The position numbers and the translations under genes were made by a program. The notes under the pieces were generated by a model. That model was not told the origin of the DNA, made no database searches, and saw nothing but the letters and a program-made list of their open reading frames with translations. From Moniliophthora roreri (Eukaryota > Basidiomycota > Agaricomycetes > Agaricales > Marasmiaceae), in NCBI GenBank assembly GCA_001466705.2, contig LATX02000197.1, positions 496,001 through 560,000 of the forward strand: DNA of 64,000 bases. Reading direction: 5' to 3'. Below are positions 48,398-59,820 of this stretch, piece by piece; the first letter of the stretch is position 1; every line of letters starts with the position of its first letter.

Positions 48398-48411
48398 AAA
48401 AAAAAAAAAAA
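48398..48411 (-). terminator. Pol III T-run after tRNA-Glu copy A
   Basis: Fourteen A on the plus strand, that is T14 on the sense strand, 21 bases beyond the tRNA 3' end. Confidence 0.7.
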
Positions 48412-48432
48412 CTTGTACGACGGTTACCAGAA

Positions 48433-48513
48433 TTCCGTTACAGGGAATCGAACCCTGGGCTATCGCGCATAACAAATGAGAGGCGATAATGTTAGCCACT
48501 ACACCATAACGGA
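48433..48513 (-). tRNA. tRNA-Glu (anticodon CUC) with 9-nt intron
   Basis: Read on minus: acceptor TCCGTTA pairs with TAACGGA, then discriminator A. The D stem GTGT pairs with ACAT. Anticodon stem ATCGC/GCGAT carries loop CTCTCA + C, with the intron TTTGTTATG after position 37. The T arm is CAGGG-TTCGATT-CCCTG. The exonic length is 72 nt. A box (TGGTGTAGTGG) and B box (GGTTCGATTCC) are intact. It decodes GAG. Fungal tRNA introns sit at 37/38, as here. Confidence 0.93.
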
Positions 48514-48611
48514 GATATCATTTATTCCCACTGGCTCTTTATTGACACCAATTATGAAATATTGGACCACTGTTATGTGACTGTAAGTAATGAGGGAAGG
48601 TGAATGTGGAG

Positions 48612-49118
48612 TGTTGAGACAGAACGGAGACGTAAAGTGCAGTGGAATGTGCTCAACTCACATTTGTACGAGAACTTGTTATAACCTTGAGGGTTGTAGA
48701 GGTGCAATGTGCAGAGTAGTCAATGTAAATTGAACTAGAGAATGTAGCTACATACATGCTTGCTTTTATACTACTCTAAAGGATAAGTTCTGTGGATAAA
48801 CGGTGAAACCTAGTAAGCTATGGATGTAAGCTACTGAATACTTGTGAGACAAAGTATCCAAGAATAATGTGTCTTAGAGAGACACAATACAATCATCTGA
48901 CAGTAGAAGAAGCTATACATGTGTTCTACATGAGTTCTACTGTATTGTACATGAGGCTACAATACTCCTACTGGACGAGGGAGCACTCCTATGACTATAG
49001 TGCAAGCTCTGGAGAAGCTCAGGAACATACTTTGTAAGTTCTGTAGTTGATCACAGATGCAAGTAATACAATAACTAATGTTCCTAGTTTAGTATAGTAC
49101 AGGTACAGTGCTTCAACA
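48612..49118. mobile_element. Solo LTR (507 bp) with TGGAG duplication
   Basis: It starts TGTTGAGACAG and ends GCTTCAACA, so the ends are inverted (TGTTGA/TCAACA). TGGAG flanks both sides, at 48607-48611 and 49119-49123. The paralogous segment B (about 53520-53535) has the corresponding site without the insert, which gives the empty-site state. It is a different family from the TGTTACG LTRs and CpG-poor. The ends suggest a copia-type LTR, but no internal region is available. Confidence 0.92.
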
Positions 49119-50190
49119 TGGAGGAGGTGCAATGACGATACGTGCAGGGCCGGTTCAAATTCGCGCATTTCCGTCCGGTTCTTAACATTCCCGCCAGTGG
49201 ACGATAGCGGAAGGAGACCGTCGGTGTATGGATGACGGAATGCGGGAGGCAGTGGATTATCAGTACGTTGAGATTTTGAGACGGGTGGCGGAGCGCTATA
49301 ATCAACGTGTGGACAAGTGACGAAAGTTGGTGACAAGAACATTTATACACACTCACGCTCAATATTAGTCTTCCTATGCTTACCATCCAATTCCCAAGTC
49401 CAACCACAATGACGCCAAGGGAAGCTCCTATAGGGTCACAAGCCTAGATGATCATTCCGGCAGTGAAAAAAGCGCTGGTCTTTCTGAAGTAGCGAATGCC
49501 GGGAACTTGAAGGGTAAATCGTATTTGATGTTCGCGATAGGAAAATGGCTGCTAAAAGGGAATAAAAAGTCAGACCAGGGAACGAAAAATGCACTCACCG
49601 AATCGTGTGGTAGCCTAAAACTGTACCCGCCCTCTTGCCCACTTTCAGTCCCCAAAGACGATAGATGAAGCTCCCCCGTTCCTCAAGTTCCTGCCCCCGA
49701 ATGGACCATTTTCATGCGCAAAAGAGCCCACAGCCATGTGGTTTGTTCTGAGACGGGATCGAGATATGCTGATTACCAGGTACCTAGCCTCAGGTTTCAC
49801 GGGGTAGAACATAGCTGGACGGAGATGTTGTGTGTGTTCGATATCGGTGATTGTGGCTTTGGGGAAGGACAGAGGGCCCGCTAGCGACGGTATACTTGTA
49901 TAAGTGTCCAGGGGCTGAAATTGCTATAAGCTAATGGAAAACGACGACAAATGTTATACGTAGCTGATTTATCCCACGTAGTCATTGGATTGTGTTCACA
50001 GAACGATGGCTACGTCCCCAGATAAGTGATGCAGTATCGAGAGTCAAGGCGGAAGCGAATGCGTCATCGCTTGAGGGCAGGTCAAAGACTTTTTCACGGG
50101 TCCATCTTCGCTTTCTATACCGCACAAATAGGTTACAAGGCCATCGTTCTATTCACAGATGACTCTCAATCATACTTCAAATTTGTTCCT

Positions 50191-51405
50191 GCCTTTCCCA
50201 TACAGTCTACAGAGTCGTTCCCCCGTAGAAATCTGGCGCGGGATCAAATTGATCTGATTATATCCGTTGCCGACTTAGGCTGGTCTTCCTACTGACACTC
50301 TTACTCCATGTCGCTGAGATTGTTCTAGTCTTCAAATCGAGTGGTCGATGATCAGGAGACATGGTATGTCCCGCATTCCGTCTTCCTTCGAAATCAAAGA
50401 TTGATCATGTAGCCTCGCCTTCTTGGTTCACTAACCTGAAACCAAGGGGGGGGCAAGAAAAAAATTTAAGATATAGCGCCGGATTTTTTTCTAAGAGGAC
50501 CTCGGAGGGAACCAACCAATCATCACGTGCTAGACTTGCTATATATGGTAATCATTACATAATCAGTCTGCTCTGCATCCGCGCATCCGCAACCTTTTCT
50601 CCTCAATAACGACGCCTTTTGACCATCCCGCATGCCCTGCAGGTCCAGTTCGACCTCGAATATGTTATGGAACTAGATGAAACACGCAAATTTCCGAGGT
50701 TAACTTCCACCCATTGAGGGTATTAGCCATTGACTTGCGAGGAGCTGATGTAAGAAAACTGCAAGCGATGCGAGAGCGGGTGATCAAGCCAAAGTCGAAA
50801 CGCGAGGAGAATCCAAAAATCACAAGTACGAACTCAGTCGTTGTCAGGGTACAAACTTGAAGATCTGAGGTGTAGCTGTGGATTAGCGGGGTATAAGTAT
50901 ATGAGATGAGTCCTATACTATCTACAGTGTCCAGCAAGAAAGAGTATTGTGAGATGAAAGTCCGAGAATGTAAACAACGGGGAACTGGTGCAAGAAGGGT
51001 TTGTACAATGGCCCAGCCATTGAGGTGTCAACAAGTGAACTGTCAAGCTTCATCAGTACGCGACTGTTCTATTACACCGAGCTACGTTTTTCTACCTATG
51101 AAAAGATCGTTGCTGTTGTGCAGAATGGAACCAGGTCCTCACCCGACGCGATCAAATCATGCGTTCGTCGTTCTTAACCATGGTGCTATCCCTGGTCTTT
51201 CTGATTGATGCAATCGGTGACTTTGGTGCTTATTATTCAAAGAACCCAGAGATTGTCAACGAATTGCGCACCATTTACCACGGAACACTAAAAGCTACAA
51301 CACCATCGTTCATTACCAGTGGCAAAAGGCGCTCCTTAGTACAATTTTACATTACTTGGGCTACTAGTACAGACAAACATCACATGAACTTTGAGAAACT
51401 GTATT
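50191..51405. other. No supported gene
   Basis: Open frames at 50906-51208 and 51159-51416 lack motifs. The latter begins with a hydrophobic run (MRSSFLTMVLSLVFLIDAIG) that could be a signal peptide, but there is no further support. Confidence 0.35.
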
Positions 51406-52238
51406 GGTGTAGTTGACAAGATCAAAATAAGTGTCGCAGCTCCCGCACACCCCGAGCCACACGTCCACTCAATGATGTCCCCGTTGGAGTCCCCTGGGTA
51501 GCGGCGTGTGTTGCGAATGCCATTGATACTAGTGCAACAGGACCCAACAGTAGGTTAGTTATACGAGGACGGGGTGGACGTAACTCTGACCAACTCACAG
51601 GGTGGGTAGTATTCGGGTTTCTCGTTTTGGCGGCGCCGTGCCTCAATTTCCATAACCAGCTGTATACGGTATTGTTCAAGTATCAGAGCGACTTCTTTGT
51701 ATTTTGGATTGTGTAATCCACGGTGCTGGTGATATTCTTGACTCAGCTGATCCAAATCAGTCTCCTAGATAGCCAGGCATCAGATCAACCTCAAACAAGC
51801 AGTCAATCATTTGTATACGCACCTTGAGCAGCTTTAGTCTGTCTTTAGTCTTCATCGTAGACGACGTGCCTCCTTGTACATTATTGCACGCCTCCGCATG
51901 GGAGACCCAATTTGTGAGATTGTAGCGCATGTCTGGATGGAGAGAGATCCTTTGATTGCACGCAAGGCAAATGACGTGATGAGGTCCAAGGGTAGGAACA
52001 TCGACAAACCTCCGCGTCATGAGGTCCACTATCCTGTTTTGCTCTGAGGTGTGGGTGGGTGACATGACTGAAAATGTACTGTGCGAGGGAATGATAGAGA
52101 CTTACCTTTGAATCATTTGCTTTTTAAGTCTCCCTTTTCGTGGCAGAGATATCCATTATCTTGAGGTTATTGTTGAAGCCATTGCAATCCCGGGAGCCAC
52201 AGACACTGTGGCCAGAATGTTCACGCTGTCACAACGCA
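51406..52238. repeat. Segmental duplication carrying the zinc-finger-like gene, copy 1
   Basis: It matches 59804-60718 from AGTTGACAAGATCAA to ACGCTG..CACAACGCA, including the 5' flank words CTTTTCGTGGCAGAGAT and GGGAGCCACAGACACTGTGG. Homology ends where a GC-rich repeat begins at about 52240. Confidence 0.8.
51422..52065 (-). CDS. CxxC..H..C (zinc-finger-like) small protein, paralogue 1
   Basis: Three exons: 52065-51823, 51764-51599 and 51528-51422, with introns of 58 bp (GTGCGT..TCTAG) and 70 bp (GTGAGT..CTAAC..ACTAG). All junctions keep frame and give 171 residues. Residues C33, C36, H56 and C60 (HVICLACNQRISL...NWVSHAEAC) could bind one zinc ion, with spacing like BED/C2HC fingers. The middle exon is helical and charged (QLSQEYHQHRGLHN, EIEARRRQNEK). 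The copy at 59821-60537 has identical intron positions and conserved finger spacing, which supports a real gene. The family is unknown to me. A nucleic-acid or protein-binding role is inferred only from the finger. Confidence 0.75.
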
Positions 52239-52240
52239 GT

Positions 52241-52989
52241 AGGGCTGTGAGCCGTTACCGTATACGGTAACGGCCGTCAACTTGACGGTGATTTGGCGAT
52301 GTTCAGCAGACCGTCCCCGTACCGTATCATGGTTAGTCTGAACCTTTGACGGTACGGGACGGTAGTACAGATGGTCGTATACAATGATACGGTGTGTATG
52401 GTGGTAGAAAAAATGACTTTATTTGGCATAAGTTCGGTGTGCCTAGCGTTCGTACATGGTAGTGATGTAGTCAGAGGGGGTGTGGTGGCAAATGTATATG
52501 GTTTGCTCACGAATAAGGTCGATTTCAAGGCATATCATTCACGTGATACTAAGTAATGTGAAGATACGATGCAGAACGCACCATCTAATCAACGTAACAT
52601 TGTTTTTTTCTCTTCCTTTTTGTGCATTCTTATTCAGAGTGCGAATTGCAGAGCGCACGGATGCCATGGTCGAAGGTTGACGTGAGAATGCATGAATTTT
52701 GGCTTGAAGAAGGCTTTCGCAGTCAGTGTGTATACAGTATGTCGAGATAGACTAAGGATGAGATACGCACCTTTCGGAGTTGAGAGTCCCTCAGATTAGC
52801 TCGAAGCATAGATCATCTACACCCTTTCCATGGACAAAGCTTTGCAGAGGGTTCAGGACCAGAAGACACGCAACGAAAAGGTTGATAGTGTGACCGCAAC
52901 GAGAAATGACGCGTCAGGGATCGTGGGAATGCACTGCCGTGTATATACGGCCGTGCCGGCCGTCCACGGTACGGCACCCGTAACTATCA
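52241..52989. mobile_element. Possible small DNA element with ACCGT-rich ends
   Basis: The left end (52240-52300) has GGGCTGTGAGCCGTTACCG and nested CCGTATACGG/CGTCAACTTGACGG palindromes. The right end (52940-52980), read in reverse, has GGGTGCCGTACCGTGG. The block lies exactly between two duplicated segments. hAT-like tips are suggested, but no clean 8-bp duplication was found. Confidence 0.4.
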
Positions 52990-53305
52990 AAGTAGTCATC
53001 TCGTAACATGACCATCTGACCCTCGTCTTCTCCCTTCGATCTTCGTTTTGCACTCGCTCTCTTCCCCATATTGAGTCGTGGATAAGGTGGAGAGGTAGCA
53101 GAGAAGAGACATCGGGCACGATACGGAGGAAGGAGGAGAGGGGGGTATCGAAGCTGTAGAAGGGTGCGGGCACGGTACGTTAAACTTGGGCATATTGAAA
53201 CGTAGTTTCGATAACATAAACAAGTTGTGGTTGTAAATCAAATGTGTTTCCATCCTTTCCATGAAGCTGGCTTTCATTACTCATAGGCTTTTGTGGTTTG
53301 ATCAG

Positions 53306-53311
53306 AAAAAA
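53306..53311 (-). terminator. Pol III T-run after tRNA-Glu copy B
   Basis: Six T on the sense strand, 23 bases beyond the tRNA 3' end. Confidence 0.65.
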
Positions 53312-53334
53312 GGGTTTCACAGCCGCTGCTACAT

Positions 53335-53431
53335 TTCCGTTACAGGGAATCGAACCCTGGGCTATCGCGCATCAAACTGGGCAAATGCAGGAGATGAGAG
53401 GCGATAATGTTAGCCACTACACCATAACGGA
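53335..53431 (-). tRNA. tRNA-Glu (anticodon CUC) with 25-nt intron
   Basis: The mature part is identical by eye to the copy at 48433-48513, with the same arms and A and B boxes. The intron after position 37 is 25 nt (TCTCCTGCATTT..GATG) instead of 9. It ends in the same ATG before C38. Only the intron differs between the two genes. Confidence 0.93.
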
Positions 53432-54735
53432 TATATTATCGAATCGCACTATCTTAAACTTGATACCAAAATATGATATATTGGACCACTAGTACGGTTA
53501 TAAGTAATGAGGGAAGGTGAATGTAGAGGAGCGATACGTGGTAGGGCTGGCTCAAATTCGCGCACTCCCATCCGGTTCCCGACGCCCCTCAGTGAAAGAT
53601 AGATGGCGAAGGCGGAAGAAGACCGTCGGTGTATGGGTGACGGAATGCGGGGAGGCAGTGGATTATCAGCACGTTGAGATTTTGAGACGGGTGGTGGAAC
53701 GCTATATTCAACGTGTGGATAAGTGACGAAAGTTACTGGCAAGAACATATATATACATGCCTTGTCATTCACGCTCAATATCAGTCTTCCTATGGCTTAC
53801 ATCCAATTCCCAAGTCCAACCGCAACGACGGCAAGAGAAGCTCCTATGGGGCCACAAGCCTAGATGCTCATTCCGGTAGCTGGTCTTCCTGAAGTAGCGA
53901 ATGTCAGGAGCCTGAAGGGTAAATCGTATTCGATGTTCGCGATAGGAAAATCGCTGCTAAAAGGGATTAAAAGGTCAGACCAGGGAACAAAAAACATCCC
54001 AAACGAAAAATGCACTCACCGAATCGTGTGGTAACCCAATACTGTACCCGCCCTTTTGCCCACTTTCAGTCGCAAAGACGACAGATGAAGCTCCCCAGCA
54101 GCATCCTCATGAACCAATCAGCCGCAATACGTTCTTTAGTTCCTGCCCCCGAATGGACCATTTTCATGCGCAAAAGAGCCCGCAGCCATGCGGTCTGTTC
54201 TGAGACGGGATCGAGATGTGCTGGCTGCCAGGAGTTGGGAGATATTGCCTTATAGGTGTCGAGCCTCAGGTTTCGTGGGTAGAACACGGCGAGGATATAG
54301 CTGGATGGAGATGTGTATGTGTTCGACGCTAGTGATCGTGGCTTTGAGGAAGGATAGAGGGCCTGCTAGCGACTGTATACCTGTGTAAGTGTCCAGGGAG
54401 TATGTGCAAATCAAGGATTGACGTGCTTTTGCAGTTCTGGATTGGGTCACTGGCTGAAATTGCTATAAGCTAATGGGAAACGATGATGAATGGATGCAGT
54501 ATTGAGAGGAACGGTCGTAAGGCGGAAGCGACGTACTCATAAGCGACGTGTCCGAGTCGCTTGAGGGCAGGTCAGACTTTGATCACGCTTCTACCAAGTC
54601 CGAATCGCAAGTTACTACACAACCGTTACATTCACCGATGACTCTTAATCATACATCAAATTTGATTCATAGAATGCAAATTTTGGTCTCTGCTGTCACA
54701 ACCGAATTTACTCGTTATACTCCTCCCTTTCGTTA

Positions 54736-57216
54736 GAGCAGTCCATGTAGAAATAATGTAATTCTCCCCAGCAATGCAACCCCGACACGTTATAAAGCGG
54801 ACCCTGCCAACTGCACGTCATGACCAAATTCGGTACCTTTATTATTCCCACCAGTACCTTTATCATTTCCCCCTTCCCATTCCTTGACCATATTTATTAA
54901 TCTACAACACACTGCTGAATTGTCATTCTGCCTCTGTGGTTTCACTGCTCTTTGCTCATAGGTGCGTATGTTTATCATTTGGCTGAGCTTGAGATAATAA
55001 TAATTATCCCTCAGCTACCTCCCGGATACCTGCCTCTCATACAGAATTATCATTCTCCCCCACTTTGTGTTGATCTGATCCGCTAGGTGCGCACCTTTGT
55101 TATTTGGCTCAGCTCGAGCTATTAATAATTGTCCCTCGGCTACCTCCTGGATACCACCTGCCTCTCAGGCTCGCATCGAATTATCATTCTCCCCGAACAT
55201 TTCTATCCCGACCACTTTGGCAAATTATAATTCGACCTCATGCTTCCTCGGATTTCAGATATGTTGTGTACAAGTTATTTTTGAATGACACGGAATTATT
55301 AGCATTCACATACAGTACCCTGTCCCGGATACCTGTCAAATAATCATTCGACCTCAGCTGATACGACAATCCTGGAACTCTTTGCGCACGCTCTCTCATG
55401 AATTTTTTCCCCGGCATCCTAAGCCTCACGATCACAAGCAAAACTTCCTTATTTCATCAAACCTCACTTCTTGATATCTTAGGTATGCATTGTTGCCTGT
55501 TTTCATGGACTCAGTCTCATTATCATTCAGCATTTCTACTTACCCTGATCCTTCTACATGCTCGCTGCCATTCCTGAGTCTTTATGAGGTAATTTACTGA
55601 GTAGTCTTTACCTATTTACCTTTTATGTAACGTCAAGATTCCACAAGCGCTGAATAGACGCTTGGAATTGAACTACGTCCGGCTCGTCGGAACTAGTGTT
55701 CAGGGAAGAACTTTTCTCATACATATCCACCACATCATTTGCAGACCTGGTAGATATTACCACTTGAGTCGGAGCATAGAAAAGGCCAAACTGAGTGCTC
55801 CCAGCGCTATTAGATCCTCAAATGAAAAAGTCAAGCGACACACAAGCTCAGAATGGCTTTCGTTCACACTTTACTTATAAATTATATCTCTCGACGGCCA
55901 CAAAAAATATCCCCCCACACCAACAACAGAAAATCAACTGAATATCATCTCAAAGGCATCAGAATTTGTTTCAATACATACCTGCAGCCCATACTAAACC
56001 CTGCGGACGTTTATGGTACAATAGGATATTTGAAAATGCAGCCGATGATCTCTCTAAAATTCTTGCCATAACAGGTAAGAATCTTCCAAAAAAGGCAATT
56101 AATATTTCTAAATTTGACAACACTATGCAATGCTCGTCGATCTTTGCTGAGAGACCGAACTGTAGCCTAGTAGTCTGATGTTGTTCCGTTTGGCCAATGT
56201 TTACTGAGTGCTCAGTAGTAGAGGCTGCTATATTTGGAGTGTTGGTGAACGATAGCGCGCTAGTGAGGCTCATATTGCCTCGAGACTTCAGGGGAACTTT
56301 TCCATACCCAAAATAGTTTATATTATGAGATGTTATGTTGAGTAGCCATGAGTAAAGCGTAAAGTATAGTAAGAGTGAGGGATATGTATGTAGTCTGGGT
56401 CAGAATCTTCGTAAGGTAGCATTATGGCGGGGTATATATGTCTTCGGTGCCTTCAGGTTCCGGCGGGATCAGTACTACGCTAGGTAATAACTGTCAATTC
56501 AATGAAAGGATATGAAACGGACCTTCCAATCAACACTGTTACCTCCTTGTTGCCTGCCCTAGTGACGGTACCGACTAGCCTCCCACGGGATGGGGAAAAC
56601 ATCAAAAAGGGTGCTTCAGGGGGCTCCTTGAAATATAGACTCGGATGATTCCGAGCCGAGCCAAGAACTGTACAGTCCGAAGAGAGTTAAAGTTCACGGA
56701 GGGCCGGGAAGATGATAATGGGAACTAGCAGGAGAGAGAATGGAATTGAGTGTGAATATTGACAGATTATAAATGGTACACGCACAGGTGACGGTGTCGA
56801 GAACAATGATGAGGGACTGCTGGGCGCCACTGGACGAATGATAATGTGGCATAGGGGTAATATTTGATGGTGCTGTGATAAAGTGTAAACACAGAATGCG
56901 GGAGACATTGAGATGACAGGAATACGCACCACAGCCATAGAACACTACACTGCATGACAGAGGAAGGAACATGAAAGGAGGAAGTAAGGATCCAACCGTG
57001 GAAAACATCTGTAATGCGACTGCCGAATTTGGCATTGCTGGTGTTTCCCACTTATTATTCGCACCCAGGGCGAATTATTATTTGTTCCAAGGCAGGCTTG
57101 CAAAAAAGGATGAGAGCAATTATCATTCATCAAGGCCTTACAACATAGCGGGAACATTATAACGCGTCGGGGTTGCAAAGCTGGGGAGAATGAATAAAGT
57201 ACTACATGGTATGCTG
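54736..57216. mobile_element. 2.48-kb terminal-inverted-repeat element, copy B
   Basis: Nearly identical to 6394-8869. The offset is constant (48347) after a single 5-base difference near the left end. TTCGTT occurs at 54729-54734 and directly after the right end at 57217-57222, so a target-site duplication is likely, with one extra base on the left. This supports insertion at this place, and the near identity suggests recent movement. No transposase is recognisable. Confidence 0.87.
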
Positions 57217-58211
57217 TTCGTTCTTGAACGGCACCTCCAATCCGATTCAGCGGCTGCACCTGTATGGGATGACAAGCGGTTGGTTGGAACGTACAATTGG
57301 ACACTATGATATCAATCTTTCTTCTATCACATACGAACTTAACGTAGGACTTTTACCCCTTCCCAATACTGGCACGTCAGGGCCGACATACACGCGACAG
57401 GTTCTTTCATCCCTTTCCAGAATATCACATTGTTTGGTTTTTTTATACTTCTTTTGACTACAATACTCATCCACTATATAGCACTGTATTGTACAGTACA
57501 TATGGGCAGTCAATCATACTCTACTTCCCTGCTCTCAACCAACTTCCTTCTCTCAGCGCTCGGTGACACCACACACCGTCCCGCAGTATATGTTCTTCCT
57601 GTTGATGTGACCGTTAGCTTGGACGATAACGTTGCCTCCTCGTTTTCAATGTCTCTTTGTTTTCAAGGCACAGTAGTACGTCCCTTTCTCCTTTAGCGGC
57701 CGGATGGGTCTAATGCTTTCCCTTTCACAGGCCCTTCAAACTAAAACGCCAGTAAGGCGGTTCATGAAAATTGTAGTTGTTTCTAGTATTGAATGGTACA
57801 TTTGGTTGTCTCCCTTTCTTTTCGTGATTCCATTGTCCCGAGTATGAGATCATTACAATCGTTCAGGTATCCTCATGTTGTGCACGCCCTTAGGGAATTG
57901 TAAGGGTGAAACGCGGGAAAAGAATCTGCATGATTCATTCAAGATTGGAGAGTACATCGGGTTGTAGAAATATCGGGAGTTTGATGCCCAGCGCGAAAGA
58001 AGTATCTGCATAGGCATCTGTATACTCATTATTGCTGGCAAGATCTGTGATATTAGTATTTTTTATTCGACGCGCATGACGAGGAAACGTGATCGCGCTT
58101 TTTTCCCTCTTTGTTGGCGTGAGAAATTCGGCTCATCACTTCTTGCTCTCGACTCTCATCATCTCGACCTGGTGCCAAGGATTCAAAACGACTCTCCGTA
58201 AGGCACAACTG
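57217..58211. other. Intergenic, 5' flank of F-box gene 4
   Basis: No supported gene. Short open frames only. Confidence 0.4.
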
Positions 58212-59773
58212 ATGGCTTTCTACGCAGGCAATCTTGTTATGCAAACCGACTTGCCCACTGAAGTCTGGGAAAATATTTTCACCCATGTCGAACATACAAC
58301 ACGACCTCAAGTGTGTTTGACCTCTAAAGCGTTCAATCAGATAGCTACGAGGGTCATGTATCGAAACCTGAGCCTCCACAGAATCCCAAAGGCTATCAAA
58401 TGTTTGCAGACAGTTCGCCGAAATAACCTGGCAGCAAAGAGCGTCCACTATTTCAAATTAAAGGAAAGGTGAGTGAACCACAATCTCAAGTTTTTCCTTC
58501 CGAAATGATTGGACTACAAGCATCTCCCTCTTCGAATCAATATCAACCCAACTGTTTGGTCTCCTCCGTCTCCTTTCCGAGGCCTTGCAGCGCATGGTGA
58601 ACCTCCGAGGCCTCAACCTGACGGCTTCAGGCGATGGTTATGAACCCGAGTCATGGCCTATGGCGGAAATCTTTGGTCGTATTTTCGACCATCTTTCATT
58701 CCCGAGACTCAGAGAAGCGTGGCTTTACACACCTGTCAGCCATGGCGTTGTTGACTTTCTTCAACGACACAGAACACATATCGAGGCTTTATGTTTGGAT
58801 GGAATTGCTGTAGCGGGTGGGGATACTCGTCTGCTAGACAGACCGATCCAATTCCCGAATCTGAGGTTTCTGGATGCCTCTCAAAACATCACTAGTACGA
58901 TTTTTTCGCCATGGGAACTGCCCAATCTCACCATGATAACGGTGACATGGTCATACGATAGGGAGAATATCAGTCCATTCGATTTGCTTCTGACGTCGAC
59001 CGCCAAGTTCTCCAAAGCGAATCAGCTGCAGCCGAATCTCGAACTTTTTCGTAAAGGCTGGAATGTTGACCTTATCGAAGCCGTTTCTGTTCAGCTGCCG
59101 CAAATTAGAAAGCTCTTGATTGGTTGCATGCATTATCAGGAGTTTGAAAAGATTCCTATGGTATAATCCTCTGCACACCTCGCATTCCCATCTCTAATCC
59201 CTCGTATATTTACTAGGACGCAATGCTCGACGTCACGAGATACTTGAAAAGATTCTCTGATCTTAGGCGTTTCCAATGGTTCATCGAGGCCATGGAAGAT
59301 CCACCTCCTCCGTGTTTCTCCATGTATAGAGCATATGAAATCACAGTCTCATTGGGAGAAATGTGTCATTCATTGGAGTTTTGCCAGTTACCTTGTAAGC
59401 CATCGTTTCCCCCCCGAATATATATATATGCTCAATCTCACCAGATGGACCAGTGTGGCAACGGATTGTAGATGATATATGGATACCCGAAGAAGAGATG
59501 GATTGTGACGCCATAACGGACGACAATCGTCTTCGTAACTGGATGTGGAATCAGTTGGTACATGAACGATATCCCAAACTTGATGATCTGCTTGGGTACC
59601 TGGAGGGCTTTGAATGCGTAATTCCTGGGACGCTTAAATGTATTCAAAGATTTAGGGATACTGCCGGAGGTAGCGTCGAGCGAATGCAGGCGACGGAGGA
59701 GCTTCTGGAATTAGGACAACACACGGGAATTTGGAAGTATGGGATGGGTGACAATGAATTATATGTTACTTAA
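58212..59773 (+). CDS. F-box protein, four exons
   Basis: Probable SCF substrate receptor. Exons are 58212-58468, 58521-59160, 59217-59394 and 59445-59773. Introns of 52, 56 and 50 bp (GTGAGT, GTATAA and GTAAGC donors; CAAG, CTAG and CCAG acceptors) all keep frame and give 467 residues. The F-box is at about residues 12-55: TDLPTEVWENIFTHVE, VCLTSKAFNQIATRVMYRNLSL. The rest carries weak leucine-rich repeats (NLRGLNLT, PNLRFLDASQN, LPQIRKLLIGC). The start at 58212 is the nearest ATG before the F-box (MAFYAGNLVMQT); an upstream in-frame extension to 58089 also exists. It is not close to the 0-6 kb F-box family in sequence. It lies just before the duplicated zinc-finger-like gene. The substrate is unknown. 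Confidence 0.85.
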
Positions 59774-59820
59774 ATCTGAAATTATACATGGTAGCAAAGG
59801 TGCAGTTGACAAGATCAAGA

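Larger units (their letters stand above)
48124..50190. repeat. Segmental duplication, copy A (with tRNA-Glu and a solo LTR)
   Basis: It is collinear with 52990-54665 from AAGTAGTCATCTCGTAACATG to the ..CTCAATCATACTTCAAATTTG region. Shared landmarks are the tRNA, AGGGAAGGTGAATGT, CCAATTCCCAAGTCCAACC, TGCTATAAGCTAATGG and GCTTGAGGGCAGGTCA. It is diverged by substitutions and indels, so it is not recent. Confidence 0.8.
52990..54665. repeat. Segmental duplication, copy B (with tRNA-Glu)
   Basis: Partner of 48124-50190. It lacks the solo LTR and carries a tRNA with a longer intron. It ends about 70 bp before inverted-repeat element copy B. Confidence 0.8.
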
